From: Xiphophorus maculatus
Taxonomy: Eukaryota > Chordata > Actinopteri > Cyprinodontiformes > Poeciliidae
DNA length: 64,000 nt
Assembly: GCF_002775205.1 (NCBI RefSeq)
Contig: NC_036450.1
Span: 15,209,479 to 15,273,478, forward strand
Direction of reading: 5' to 3'
Each line of letters starts with the position of its first letter. Position 1 is the stretch's first letter. Below the pieces are notes generated by a model. The model searched no databases and was not told the origin of the DNA. It saw only the letters and a program-made list of their open reading frames with translations. A program made the translations under genes and the position numbers. Below, one piece after another: positions 33,201 to 45,299 of this stretch.

Positions 33201-36200
33201 TGTGGGTATCCCTCCATAAGCTCCTCACAATAATTTGCTGGAACTTTGGCCTGTTTCTCCAGACTGAACTTCTGTAACTGAGTCAGGTTTGCAGGTTGCC
33301 TGACTCTCATGAACATCTTCGGTCTTGTCCACAAATTTCCAACGGGCCTGAGATCAGAGCTTTGTGACATACACCATAAAATATCGACTTTGTTATCCTT
33401 AAGCTAACTAATTTCATGGTATGCTTAAGATCATTAATAAAAGACCCATTCGTAAACAACTTTTAACTTATTTCGCTCAAATCCTAAGATGTTTCTCCAA
33501 TAATTCCACATAATTTTCTTTCCTTATGATGCTATCTATATTTTTAAGTGCACCAGTCCCTCCTGCTGCAAAAGGCCCACATATTATGATCCGGCCTCCT
33601 CGGAGCTTCACAATGGGAAAGTTTCTTTTTGTTGTTTTTTTTTTAGGCCAAAATGCCTCTCCTTTTTTTCTTACCATTAAACAGTCAACTTTATGGTTTA
33701 GCACTTCAATTTTTTATGTCTCAAAAAATTAATCTTTGTCCATGAGTGCATATGAAAGCTGTAATCTGTTGCTTTTGAAGTAATGGCTTCTTCCTCGCTG
33801 AGCGGCCTTTCAGCCCACCTTGTGTCACTGTGGGCGTACAAAGGTATCTTATTGTGTTTTAACTTCAGGCGTCTGGAAGATCACGCCTGAAGATGAACGA
33901 GGCTTGAGGAGGTCCTGATATCTGCCTATTTCCTTTTTTTATTTTTTTTTCCATGTTATTATAGAAGTAAGCCATTTGTCTTAGGTACGCCAAAACACAA
34001 ATTCACAGGCGAGCCTCAAATCTGTCAGAAATTTACCAACCCATGAGATCATCAACAGCTATGACTAGAATAATCTTCGTGTAAACTTTTTTTTTAACTT
34101 TGAAGCAAGTAATAAATTAATTAATGTGGGACAGGGAGGAAAAAAATTACTTTTTTGTCTGTTCTCAACTGGATTTCATCAAGCGACCGTTTAAATAAAG
34201 GAGTAAACTGTTTGCCGTTTCCCACGCAATACTTATTAGGACAATTTTCAAACTGTTGCCAAGAATAAATCTAATCATAGTTCTCGGTTCGCCAGCAGTT
34301 TGCATAGCAGACAAACTCCCGTGTTTTCACCCGGGCATCTGCAGCCCGCTCTTTTGTGCTGGACAGAACAATGGCGCCACACCAATTGTGCCGAACTCTC
34401 TCCCATCCTGGACAATGTTTAGAGGGAAATTGAGTCCGCCGTCATGGCAACCACACAGCAACCCAAGAATAGGGGGAAACAGTGGATCCACTTCAACTAT
34501 GGCCACCCCAGTGTGTGCTTGTTAAAGAGACCGAGGGAGAACGATGTGTGTGAGGGGAAAATGGGTGTGTTTGCGTGTGTTTGCGGCACAGCAAGGCTGC
34601 ATTGAGTTGTGCTGACCGGGCTATCTGTGGACCACGCTGAAAACCAGGCCTCACTGCTGGTTTTCAGCCACCTGATGTGTCAACTTTCTACAGTCCACTA
34701 ACAATCGCTAAAATGGCCTGCATTTTGGCGATTGTTGCATGGGTAAAAATAAAACCATGCAACATGTTTTAGCTCTTTGCCAAGAAGCCTGAAGAAAGTG
34801 TTTATAGAGGAAGAATAAAATGGGCTGGGGGGAGAAGCATAGATCAGTATTGGGCCACAAGCAGGAAAACTCAAAGAAGGGATGAAAGGTTTTCAAAACC
34901 TGTAGGTGTCCGTGCTGTTATCCGAGTGACTGAGCAAACACAGACACATACAACAAAGCACATAGAATAACACGGCGCCCCTCTGCATAAGCTGTTTGGC
35001 TTAGACTCCAAAGAGAACCCAGCAGCTGTACAGCTAAACTGTACAAAGAACAAAACAGGCTCAGGGGCTGCAGCCAAGTCGCGACACAACACTCATCAAA
35101 AAAGTCTGCAATTATTTTAAAATATGTATTATTTTAGTGAATAAGTAATTTAAAAAAATGTATATTAATGTCCTGAAATGTTGACTGTTCCAGATATAAT
35201 GTGAGCTCCACAACAACTTTGAACCAATAAACATGTCCTTTAGTCTCCAGAGTAACAACAGAAGATTAATCTTAAACATCCTGTCCAACAAACAGCAACA
35301 TCTAACAGCTCGACGGTGAGCCCAACCAGTCACTTCATCTGCCGTCACAACACAACCTCAGAACCGAAGCTTCATGAAATTACCTCAAACAACCTTATCA
35401 GTCTTCTTCAACCAGCCCCGGCCTACTCACCCAGAGGAAAAACTGCAGAGCCTTGTTGCTGTAAAGGCTGTTGCTGAGCGGGATGAAGACGGTTGTGTAG
35501 GCGGCCCACACAGCCGTCCAGGCTGGGCCGGGTGGGCCAAGCGAGTCCTCTACTTCTACCAGGCCCCCTGGCCCGACCCGGCTCACTACCATCAGGGCAG
35601 CGAGGGGCCAAGACGGCCTGGGTGGGAGGGATGGAGGGAAGGGGGTAGGTGGGAAAGGGGCAGGGGCGGAGGAGGAAGAAGAAGAAGAATTGAGGGGGAG
35701 AGGGGGTTGATCAGTCAGCCTCTATCTAGACACAAGGTGCCAAGGGGAGAAGAGACAGAGACGGCAACACAAACACAGAAAGAAAGAGAGAAAGAGGAGG
35801 TGAGCAGGAAAGAGTGAGAAATGATGAAGTGTGTGTGACGAGTGGGGGGGGGGGGGGGTGAAAAAAGAGAGGAGGCCTCAGCTCAGCTGGTTGGTCGAGG
35901 GAGGGGTTAGAGGGAAGGGAGGAGAATCCATGGACCAATAGAAAGTGCTAGAAGCCACACTGACTTTTCAAAACCATTTTCATGTCTTATCGTATAAATA
36001 AAATATTGTTGGATTGTTTGTTTCAACATAGACCTCAAAGACGAAGCTTCACACTCAAAATCTCAGACAATTCTCTGGATGTCATTAATTTAGACTGAGT
36101 CATTATTAAGATGAATATTAAGAGAGCATTAATCCAGAAATACAGTACTCTTTTGAGGTTCCACAACAAGCAGAAAGACATTATTGATAACACAGGCAGA

Positions 36201-39200
36201 CCATCTATTTGTTTCTACATTGTCAATTGTAGAATTGAACAAAAAATATTTTTCCAACTCAAACAAACTGGTTATCATTGTCTTGAGAGACAATGATATT
36301 TAATTGGTTATCATTTCAGACAAAACACAGCAGCTTAAACAAAGAAATTTGAGACAAAAAGCAATTTTGATAAGAATTAGTTTAAACTAAATGGGTATTT
36401 GTCTATTTTATCATTTTTAAAAATTACAAAAATAATTACTTGTATATGCAGTGATGCCATTAGAACATTTTTCTAATTAAATGATCTAACTTATGCTGAA
36501 TTTAACATAAAACTTCACGATTCTGTTTTTAAAAAAACTTCAGAAACTTACCAATTTTTAGAATGTGGTTTTACAATAAGGAGATGTTAACATCTGTCAG
36601 TTCAAAACACTATTGGTGTACGTAGAGTGGAAATCTTAATGATGACCAAAACCGAAATGTAAATGAGTCTGTAGCTGAGTTCGTCGCCCGCTATCAATAG
36701 ATGTCAAAACAATGACTTAGGCAAAGGATTGTGCAAATGACGATGTGGGATTTAACACCAACCATTCCATAATCCACTCCGTTGGAAATGGTATGCCTCC
36801 TATGCTCTTCTCGACTCCGCCCGTGTCGCCTGGAACCACTGGTTAATCCTGTAGCTGATTCACTCTGCGATCTTGGCAGGCCTGATTTTGTAACACCTAA
36901 ACACAGTGAGATGAAAACAATTATCAGCACCACATCGCAACCTGGAAGAATGTAAATAGAGCAACAACAAAAAGAAAACCTGTCTGATCCTGATTATGTT
37001 TTGTTAATCAAAATTTTATTCAATCTAAAAAAAATTTAGAAGACAGAGTGCAACCTGAGATGGAATAACCTTGTAAATAGATAAACAAAAGCATTAAAAC
37101 TGTGCAACATTACTGTAATAACAAGAATATGACAGGAAAATTGTTATGTTCTTACATCAGGAATAGTTTGTAGCTGTTAGAAGGAGTTTCGTCATTTTAG
37201 TTAATAGATGTCCACACCTCACACTGATGACAGTGACCAAGACACTAAAGATCCCAGGGAATGTTGGGGGTGTCAGCAAAATGTGAATTTGCACAATCTT
37301 TTGAAAAAAATATCACAACAAACACATGATTTCCCAATATTATGCAGCTCCAAGCAATATATATATTTTTCACGTCGGAGAAACTTCCATATGCTTTTCT
37401 ACCAAGCCCTTGTCTTTTGTTAGTTTATTGCCACCTGATCAAACAGAAGCACTAAATTGTGCAGAAATTTGTTTTGAATAACCTTTGGTCTAAATTTGTT
37501 TTTTATATGCCACAGGAGGGAGCTCTAACCTCTGAATTAGGCTGCTGTCAACAGCAGGGAGGCTTTCATTACGTCATGTGTTCAGTGATGCATTAAAAGA
37601 GTTCAGTATCTCCTTGAGCCTGGTTTGATTGCTTCACTAAGATAAGCTCACTGAAGAAAATACAATATCTGATCTGATCCTTCTTCATTTCATTTCTTCA
37701 TAAATACCCACTCCTTCAATGAGTTTCCAAAATACAATTCTGGCACATAGATACTTTATTATATTGATTAAATGTTCTTAAAACATGACTCTCCATTAGA
37801 GACTGATCCAAACTAGGCCACTAACAAAACCTTCTTCTTCTTCTTTAATGAAGCACGATAAATTTTCCAATCTGTCCAGTTGTTGCTCTGTTGTGTCTGT
37901 TAAGGGTTTTTTTTATTGCTATCAGATTCTGAAATTTCGATGAGGAGCACCAGAGCTTTCCTTGCACCAAAGCATGATAGAAGGGGAGGTGAATGTTAGG
38001 AATTTGGGGAGGATTTCACTGCAGCAGCAAATCACTGCGCTCTGCTGTGTTTGCTGTAATCTGGACTAAACCATCGGGCTTTGGCCGCACATGAGAGATT
38101 ATGTCACAGTCATCAGTGTCTATGATGTTCAATCTGTATTTTAGCCATACATGCAACACCTGTCAAGGGACTTACAAGCAACATTTTGCTAATATTTCAA
38201 GTCCAGCTAAATTGAGAGAGCTAGGACATTGATGAGGGGCAATAAAGCCTCCGGTTCAGGTCAGGACATGCTCAGTTCAGAGACGGATGCCATGTTGTTA
38301 ACAGTTGGCAACAGTCTCAGCATTTCCCTTAATGTCATCTCAGACAGCTAAATCAAAACAAGAACATCTCACCAAAACAAGAAAGTGTTTATGTCTGGCC
38401 AAAGTGGAACTGATTCCATTCAGAAGTGATGTGGAGACATCAGATAAAAACTGAGCTGTGTGAAAAAGATTTAAAATGTAATTTTACCACGATTCTTAAC
38501 TAACGATTCTTTTAGTATTGATTATTCTGCTGATTAATTGAAGATTTTTCATTTAACCACTTAATCTTTCTTCTGTGCAATATTAAAAGATGCAAATAAA
38601 CAAAGAATTAACTCAACTTTTTAAATAAGAACATTTCTTTGTTTAAAAGAAATGTTCTTTTAGAGCATACACTAAAAGAAATGTTCATTTAGTGTATACT
38701 TCATCTTTTGAAGCAGAAGGTGGATCTGTAGCTAAAAAATACCAGCAGGCTCAGCCCTTTCTACTTGATTTAACATCAGTGCAGTGTAGTGCTGATCTGT
38801 TGACTATTTTTTGCATTAGCCAATTAATAATTAGAAAGCAAAAAGTATTTAATAGATTTTTTTTTGAGAATTTGAACCAGGTGACAATTAAAACTATGCC
38901 CTTTGACAAATTCTGAGAAGAATATTTACACAATTTTTTTTTCTTAAGATTCAAAATGTATTTATAATTTCTGTGCAGATTAAATGATTGCTTAATTGCT
39001 TCTCTGACTGTGTTGTTCTTTTAGCAAATCACCTTTTTTTTGAGTCTGTATAATCAATTAGTTGATCATTATTTCCATAATTCATCACAATTAATGTGAT
39101 TAACTGTTTCATTCTCATATTATACAGAGATGATCCAGCCAATCGTCCAGAACTTGAAATAAACTTTATTTCCTTGATGGGATGTGATCAGTGATCAGCT

Positions 39201-41456
39201 GGTTAAATACTAAAAGATCATAATAAAAACTACTAATGCAACATTTTCATTCAATAAACCACTCAAACAATTGCAGATAATTTATTGTACTTTCTTTAGA
39301 TGAGTAAAAATGGAGTGAAGTTTGGGAAAAACATACTTCATTGCATACATCAGCATAACCTTCTATTGTAATTCCTTCATTTCTTTTGCATTTGAACCAC
39401 TTCATCTATCATGAAGCCTGCTCTTTTACCTGTCCTAGCGCTTAGAAAAAGAAAAAAATCAAAACAGGTCAAAATTGAAGGTGACAATTTATATAAAATC
39501 AGAAATCTGTAACAACCAGAAAAAGACTGATCAAAATAATGTCAGTCTTAAGATGCTTTACATTGCAAATGAGCATCTCTTGGAATGAAATGTTGGGATT
39601 GAAAAGCTGTGTTTCTTGTTGGTAACAATTTAAACTCAAGCAGCAAATAAGATGATTCTCTCATTGTAAAAATGCGTTAAACGTATATATTCCAATATTT
39701 TTAGTTTAACTGGGTTAACAGTTCGGGAGTTGCAATCTCACCATATCTATCCATCTCTCTGAATGAAAACCAACGCTGTCCTTAGTAAAAGTGGTTTAAG
39801 CAGTAAAAGCCCTGAGGGTTGGACAGCAACAGCGAGAAACTATCTAATAATACAGCTCTGGACAGGCCTGTGTGCGTGCAGATGAGACAAACTCTGACAG
39901 TCACTAGCTTAGTGAGTTAGTGTGTGCATGTCAGAGACAGAGAGGAAGGGTTTTTTGTGAAGGAGATGCAAGCGCAGAATAAGATAAGGACTGAAAAAGA
40001 GATGTGGAAATTTCTTAGGTTCTTTGACCTACATTTATTGCACAGGGGCAAAACTGGGTGATGGCCAGGCTGCACAATCCTAAAGGAAAACTCTGAAATC
40101 ACTGAAGCCTCTGACATGACCTCTGACCCTGCCTGTGGTTAACAACAACAGTTATTTAATCGGGGACTCGTGATTGGAGCAGAGGCCTCTGGCCAGGCCC
40201 TGTTTATATTGTAACTCTAGAGTTGGGTTGTGAAAACCAACAGGTCTCTCTTACTCAGTCTTTATGAATTCAGCTCATTGTTGCCATTTTAAATATCATA
40301 TAACAACAGCTGATATGCAATTATCTCAGTTTAGAAATGGCTAATTGGGTGTGCAAAATTGGGATATTAATTGATGATAGAATAAATTATGTATTGCTAC
40401 TTTATGTTTATATCTATTTTCTTAATATTTCATGTCGTAGGCACAAAGTATTTTTATTTCTTTTTACCTTGGAAGGACAGAGCAGTTAAGCAGAATTATC
40501 TTAATAAGCTAGAATTTAGCAAATATAAAAAGATGTAAAAGTGGATAGCGTGAATTGTGAATATTACTTAAATGACCTTTCACTAGTCTTACACAGATGG
40601 TTATAGTTTGAGCTTAGAACCATCCCTGAACTTCACTAAACTCCAAGAGTTTATCCCATTGCACAAAGTTGATTTGCAGCCACTTACATGGTTGGAGCTG
40701 CGGGGACTCCAGCGCAAGCGACTCGATGTTCCTGATTCTGCTCTGCTGCGGCTGTGTTGCTTTGCTAGCATGGCCCGGGTCGGCGTGGTAGCACAAATCC
40801 TCGGGAGAGACGGGGATCCGCTCCACACTCCGCCCGGACCTCTGGAAGCCCGCGCCGTACCGCGCTTGTCCACATGCGGGGAAACCCGTCCCTTCCTCCG
40901 GACGGGCCCGGCTCTGCAGGGAGGACGCCCGGTGCGGCTGGGTGTTCGTCACGTTGCCCAGCGGACGGACTTTGCTCTCCACCCGAGGTCCGACGCTGCA
41001 TGTGGACGGGGGAGCGGGTTTCTGGGGATGCCTCGGACCCTGCTGCGGGTGCACAGCAACCTGGGCCTTGAAGTGGGAGCTGTTCTCCGGGTTCAGCATG
41101 GAGTACCGCAGCCCGGCCACGAACCGCTCAAAGGTGAGGCAGCCATGCGGAGGAGTGACCCTCCTGAGGCAGCTGAGCACTCCGCCGGGCAACTCCCTGG
41201 TGCCTGCGCCCTGCCACCGACTCTCTATCTCCGAGATGTGGACATACCCCCTTCTGTCGTCGTCCAAAATGTCAAACAGAGTCCTCAAGCTGTGCAGAAA
41301 AGCTTTTGGTAACCCATCTGTGGTATACTCTGTCTCCTTGGGTTGCATTTTGTTCGCTTTAAAGCCGTCCACTGGGACTTGAATCACGTCTTTTCTTGAC
41401 CCAACTCTCCCATAAATCGCAGCGGTTCCGTTCAGGTCACTGGCTATCAAAGCCAT
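30265..41456 (-). CDS. sapcd2: Suppressor APC domain-containing protein 2 (6 coding exons)
   Basis: Exons are 41456-40688, 36896-36763, 33008-32862, 32240-32139, 30587-30468 and 30393-30265. All are GT-AG and in phase (1401 nt, 466 aa against about 394 in human). An equally phased alternative acceptor for exon 2 lies at 36881. Residues about 47-105 form the SAPC domain (LRTLFDILDDDRRGYVHISE; ESRWQGAGTRELP; LTFERFVAGLR). A basic Ser-rich linker contains SQSESATGL and HTISNGVDYGM. A coiled coil follows (LKQMKELEQEKDSLLSGLEV). The tail is SERITQLEQEKSALIKQLFE, ending in STFI. In vertebrates the protein acts at the cell cortex in spindle orientation by restraining the LGN complex, and in proliferation. 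Motifs and exon order make this secure. Confidence 0.95.
33190..34080 (-). mobile_element. Tc1/mariner fossil of the Sleeping Beauty (salmonid-type) clade
   Basis: It lies in the sapcd2 intron between exons 3 and 2, in the same orientation as the gene. Translations include FAAGGTGALKNIDSIIRKEN with YVELLEKHLR, then LWTRPKMFMRVRQPANLTQL and VPANYCEELMEGYPQYLSQ. These correspond to the middle and C-terminal parts of the transposase. Nucleotide words such as GCTTCTTCCTCGCTGAGCGG match the same family upstream. Several stops and frame changes make it inactive, and no intact terminal repeats are seen. Confidence 0.8.
35636..35666 (+). other. G-quadruplex-type G-run cluster
   Basis: Four G runs of 3-5 bases, separated by loops of 2-5 bases, sit inside a purine-rich stretch (about 35620-35860) in a sapcd2 intron. 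The G-rich strand is the template strand of sapcd2. Confidence 0.6.
35844..35858 (+). repeat. Poly(G) run
   Basis: Fifteen consecutive G residues at the end of the purine-rich tract in the sapcd2 intron. Confidence 0.8.
36273..36298. repeat. Perfect 11-bp hairpin
   Basis: TATCATTGTCT and its exact complement flank a 4-nt loop in the sapcd2 intron between exons 2 and 3. Confidence 0.7.
36897..40687 (-). other. sapcd2 intron 1
   Basis: About 3.8 kb of AT-rich sequence with no supported coding exon. It contains a hairpin pair (38627-38697). ATTAATTG-type words between about 38490 and 39120 might be an eroded hAT element, but no termini can be set. Confidence 0.55.
38627..38697. repeat. Two adjacent hairpins sharing AGAAATGTTC
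   Basis: The first hairpin is a perfect 14-bp stem (38627-38640 with 38646-38659, 5-nt loop). The second is a 10-bp stem (ATACACTAAA, 38667-38676, with 38688-38697), whose loop repeats the AGAAATGTTC word of the first. Confidence 0.65.
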
Positions 41457-41694
41457 GAAAAAGGTATTGATAACTTACACAGGATAATCATTCAGAAGAA
41501 ATAAACTAACTAATACGAGCTGCCCCGCTTTAGAAGATAAGTTACAAAAATACAAACCGTGTCTTTTTTTAAGTTATTTAACATAAAAAGAGACTCGATA
41601 ACCTGAGGACTTCAGTAAGACGCCCCTCATCGAAACTCAACAGCAGTACTCCGATCCTCTGATCCATACTTTCCTTTCTCTACCCGGACCGCCC

Positions 41695-41766
41695 TTCAAA
41701 CTACTCTGCGCGAGCGTCCTCTGATCAGCCATTGGCCGCGGCGTGCGCGAGCTCAAGGCTGATTGG
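41695..41766 (-). promoter_or_regulatory. sapcd2: sapcd2 core promoter: two CCAAT boxes and a CHR-like element
   Basis: On the minus strand, CCAAT boxes lie at 41766-41762 and 41735-41731 (31 bp apart). A CHR-type TTTGAA is at 41700-41695, 31 bp further down, about 240 nt before the ATG. CpG-rich words surround them. This is the arrangement of NF-Y/DREAM-MuvB-regulated G2/M genes. Confidence 0.6.
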
Positions 41767-41769
41767 TTG

Positions 41770-42765
41770 CGATCTGCAATAGTCTGAAGTTTGAGTTGCG
41801 CTTTTGTTATTAAATTCAGAAGAGACGTTATTCATAAAGATAGAATGATATTTTACCCCTCCCCTTAATTAAAAAGAGCTATCACCTTAAAACTCTTACA
41901 CACGCCGACCATACAGGAAAAAGCCTTTTACGTTAGCACTTTTCAATACCTCTGAAGTTTTCTTTTACTAATATGTAATAACAATAATGTCTTTTACTTT
42001 GGTTTTAATTGAACGACGAAGAAAAACATTAGTTTAGGGCTGCTTTGGTAAAGCAATTAAGGACGATGTTTATCCAAAAACAGAACATGAATTTCTGCTC
42101 ATCCTAACTGACAAAAACTGCTTTTAAACTCAGAAAAACCACACTCGCTGGGTCTAACATAAAATGACCTTTTAAACCTTATGGTCTCATCTGTATCCCA
42201 CCCCTCAACCTCACCATGGGTACATTTTAAGACTCACATAAAGGATATGAACAGAAACATGATTAGATCTTGCAAGCTAATTTGCAATTATTTAAATTTG
42301 GTGAGACATCAAAACATTTGAGCACAACTGATTCTTATGTTTTAACTCTGGTGGCTGATGAGTGACACAATAATCAAACCTCTTTGCTACAGAAACATCA
42401 GCTGCAGCATTTTACACTGCAAAAAAGCTGCTCCCAATTTCTGCAGAGAAATAAATTTTCCTTTGAGCTTACCTGCTAGCTAACCATTCAACAATTGAAT
42501 ACAGAGTATTTGGTTGCTCAGCAGTTATTAGTCAGTTAAAATTCTACTGCTATACAGCTTTAAATTCCCTGCTCTCAGCTTGTCTTTACCTCTGATAAGA
42601 TAACATATCAGCGGGTATTTCTTATCCACCACAAAGGACATTTCAGTACAAATAGTCTGTATGCAGGTGGTTAAATTGCACTCACAATAAACAGTTTTCT
42701 CAGGGACAAACATTTCTACTTATGCAGTCAAAAGTGTTATCGAGGTGAAGCTGCAGCTGCTCAGT
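41770..42765. other. Intergenic region between sapcd2 and the mfap4-like gene
   Basis: About 1 kb between two divergent genes. No coding signal or repeat is recognised. Confidence 0.6.
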
Positions 42766-42772
42766 GTGTTGC

Positions 42773-42779
42773 TATAAAA
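42773..42779 (+). promoter_or_regulatory. TATA box of the mfap4-like gene
   Basis: TATAAAA lies 90 nt before the start codon, so transcription should begin near 42800-42810 and give a short 5' UTR. Confidence 0.65.
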
Positions 42780-42868
42780 CATCAGGCGATCAGATCCATG
42801 CAGAAGAACTCAGAGCAGCTCCAGCTGACAGACATCCCAGTTTACATCCCTGCAGCACAACTCTCACC

Positions 42869-45109
42869 ATGAAAGTAAGTTCAGGACTCTAAACTCTTAA
42901 AGTTAAGCAGGAGCTTTGGCTCTTCACAGCTTCAGTAGGTTTCTCTAAAACATTCTCCTGCTTTATTTTCTGGCTCTCTGAAACAAATATTCAGTAAAAA
43001 CTGTGAAACTGAGATGTAATCTCTTCTGCTTATGCAGCTGCTGCCCGCTCTCCTGCTCTTCCTGGTTCCTCTGTTGAGCAGCTGTGCAGCTTTTCTCCTT
43101 CCTCTCGACTGCAGCGACATCTATAAGCAGGACACAAGGCGACTCAGCGGAGTTTACACCATCTATCCCATCGGACCCCTGTCTGGTGTCCAGGTACGCT
43201 TGAAATCAATTAACATGTTTAATTTATTCTCTTTTTTCCTCACCAACCGCCAGAAAAATGAGAAAGTTATTACTCCTGAAAATGTGAGGAAGATGTATTC
43301 CACATGTGAAGAAAGAGAAAAGGGAGCATTTTCTTATTGCATTTGGAGATTTTGTCAAATTTGGCAACTGTAAAAGGAGATAATTAAAAAAAGAAAGCTT
43401 TATGCCTGTTATAAAGTAATTTTTTCTTCTTAACCTTTTCATTTCAAGAATTTTATTATCTGAATTATCCTTTACTTGGGGAGAAATAAGGTTTCTTCAA
43501 ATATCTGTTGGCTGATCACTCTCATGGAAAAGCAAAAGAAAACCTATTTTAGAGGAAAACAGCACATTTTCTGCAGGATATGAATATGGATGAAAGGAGT
43601 GTATTGACTCTATTCTGTAAAAATAACTGCGGTCTTAAGGAATAATGAAAATAATCAAAGTAAAACATGTACAATAATTATATGTTTCATCTTTATGTAA
43701 AAATGCAGATATTTGTGTCATTAATTTCTTCTGTTAGCCCTTATTAAGATTGCTGGTGTTGAATCAGACCCCAAAAACATATCTCGTTTGACACACATTG
43801 CTTTGTTTTATGAAATATGGAAAATCTGTAATGATGTTGCTGTAAAAAAATTTTAAAAATAATTCCAGTTACAGGATGCAGGCTGCAGGTTTAAACTGAT
43901 TTCTGCCTGATGGAGTCACTAGTGGATCGAACAGCGCACATTCATCACTTCCTCCTTTTTTTGCAGGTTTTCTGTGACATGACCTCTTTGGGAGGGCAGT
44001 GGACTGTGAGTATCTGAACACATCACTTTCACCTTATACTCAGACTGATGGCTCTGCCCCCCGGCTGCTTTGCCACCAACAGTCAATCTCAGTTAAACTT
44101 CTGATTCCTGTTGTGTTCAGCTGGTTAAACGCCTCCTTCTCCCCACAGGTGTTCCAGAGGAGGATGGATGGCTCAGTGAACTTCTACAGGCCCTGGGCTT
44201 ATTACAAGTTGGGCTTTGGGAATGTGGCTGGAGAGTACTGGCTCGGTAAGATATGAAGCTAAAACTATCATGGAGATCAGAGAGAACCAACAAACCTAAA
44301 GATGCTCCTGAAAGACTGTGTTTTTGTTTTCAGGTCTGGGGACCCTTTCCCTCTTAAGTCAAAAGAAAAGGTTTGAGCTGCTGGTTATCATGGAGGATTT
44401 TGAAGGACATACAGTTTATGCACGTTACCGCTGGTTTGGTGTTGGTCCGGAGTCTTTGGGGTACCCTCTCCGTGTGTCTGGATTCATTGATGGAGGGGCA
44501 GGTGAGTACCAAGGGGAGCAATGCTGCTTTGGGACAAACAAAACTAATTCGTCTGACTTTATTAAAGCAATGTTTAGCATTATGTTGGAGGAACTCTTAT
44601 TATTAAAATGAATAAAGGAACAAATGGTGATATGTTGATCTCTGAAACCTGACTGAAAGTTTTGTCCTGGTGACTTAGCTCGGTGTCAACAAGTATAAGA
44701 AAGAAACACAAATAAAGAACTGAACTATTTGACTTAATATAATGATGTGTTTAACCTCTGAGATTTCTCATTCTGATAAGTCCTTTAGTTGATATTTCTG
44801 AGCGTTAGCATGATTTATCTTCTCAAACATTTCTTCCTGATTTTTGTTTGCGCAGGAGACTCCCTGAGTTATCACAACGGACACAAGTTCTCCACCTTCG
44901 ACATCGACCTGGACAGTTATCTTTTAAACTGTGCCAAATTATTCCTGGGGGGGTTCTGGTATAACAACTGTCATCGCACAAACCCAAACGGGGTTTATCG
45001 CTGGGGGCCTGACGATACCATCAACTCTGTTGGAGTGGAGTGGTCCACATGGAAGGGCCGTAACTACTCCCTGAAGGCCATCAGCTTTATGATGCGTCCT
45101 GCTCAGTAA
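42869..45109 (+). CDS. mfap4: Microfibril-associated glycoprotein 4-like secreted fibrinogen-domain protein (6 exons)
   Basis: Exons are 42869-42874, 43038-43193, 43967-44005, 44149-44245, 44334-44501 and 44856-45109. All are in phase (720 nt, 239 aa). Exon 1 codes only Met-Lys. A signal peptide (about 1-20, [13 protein letters not shown] core) is followed at once by a fibrinogen-related domain: [48 protein letters not shown], a DIDLD-type calcium site, [15 protein letters not shown], and a C-terminus with [24 protein letters not shown]4 proteins bind microfibrils or glycans outside cells, and fish have expanded, often macrophage-expressed, copies. The RGD near the N-terminus of human MFAP4 is absent here. 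The symbol is given at family level only. Confidence 0.9.
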
Positions 45110-45287
45110 AGCTGCAGGACAAACGTCCTCTAGAATATTACAGGTTGATGTTTCCTGTGATCAAACTCAATCAGAAGATCACCTGTTACCTGCCAGAATT
45201 GAATCCAGATGTTGGTTGTGACTTCAAAACCTGTTTTTGGTGATTTGTTTTTTCAAATTATATTTCTTTTCTCTACTGCATTCTGAC

Positions 45288-45293
45288 AATAAA
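45288..45293 (+). promoter_or_regulatory. Poly(A) signal of the mfap4-like gene
   Basis: AATAAA lies 179 nt after the stop codon and is followed by a TG-rich stretch. Confidence 0.7.
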
Positions 45294-45299
45294 CAAGAA

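Noticed and set aside
35374-35817. Open frames of 60-147 codons on both strands in the sapcd2 intron
   Set aside because: They arise from purine- or GC-rich composition and lack splice sites or any recognised domain.
38490-39120. Possible hAT element with ATTAATTG-type ends
   Set aside because: AT-rich words are suggestive, but no terminal repeats or target duplications could be set, so it is not listed as an element.
40608-41312. 234-codon plus-strand open frame
   Set aside because: Antisense shadow of sapcd2 exon 1, whose minus-strand product is conserved.
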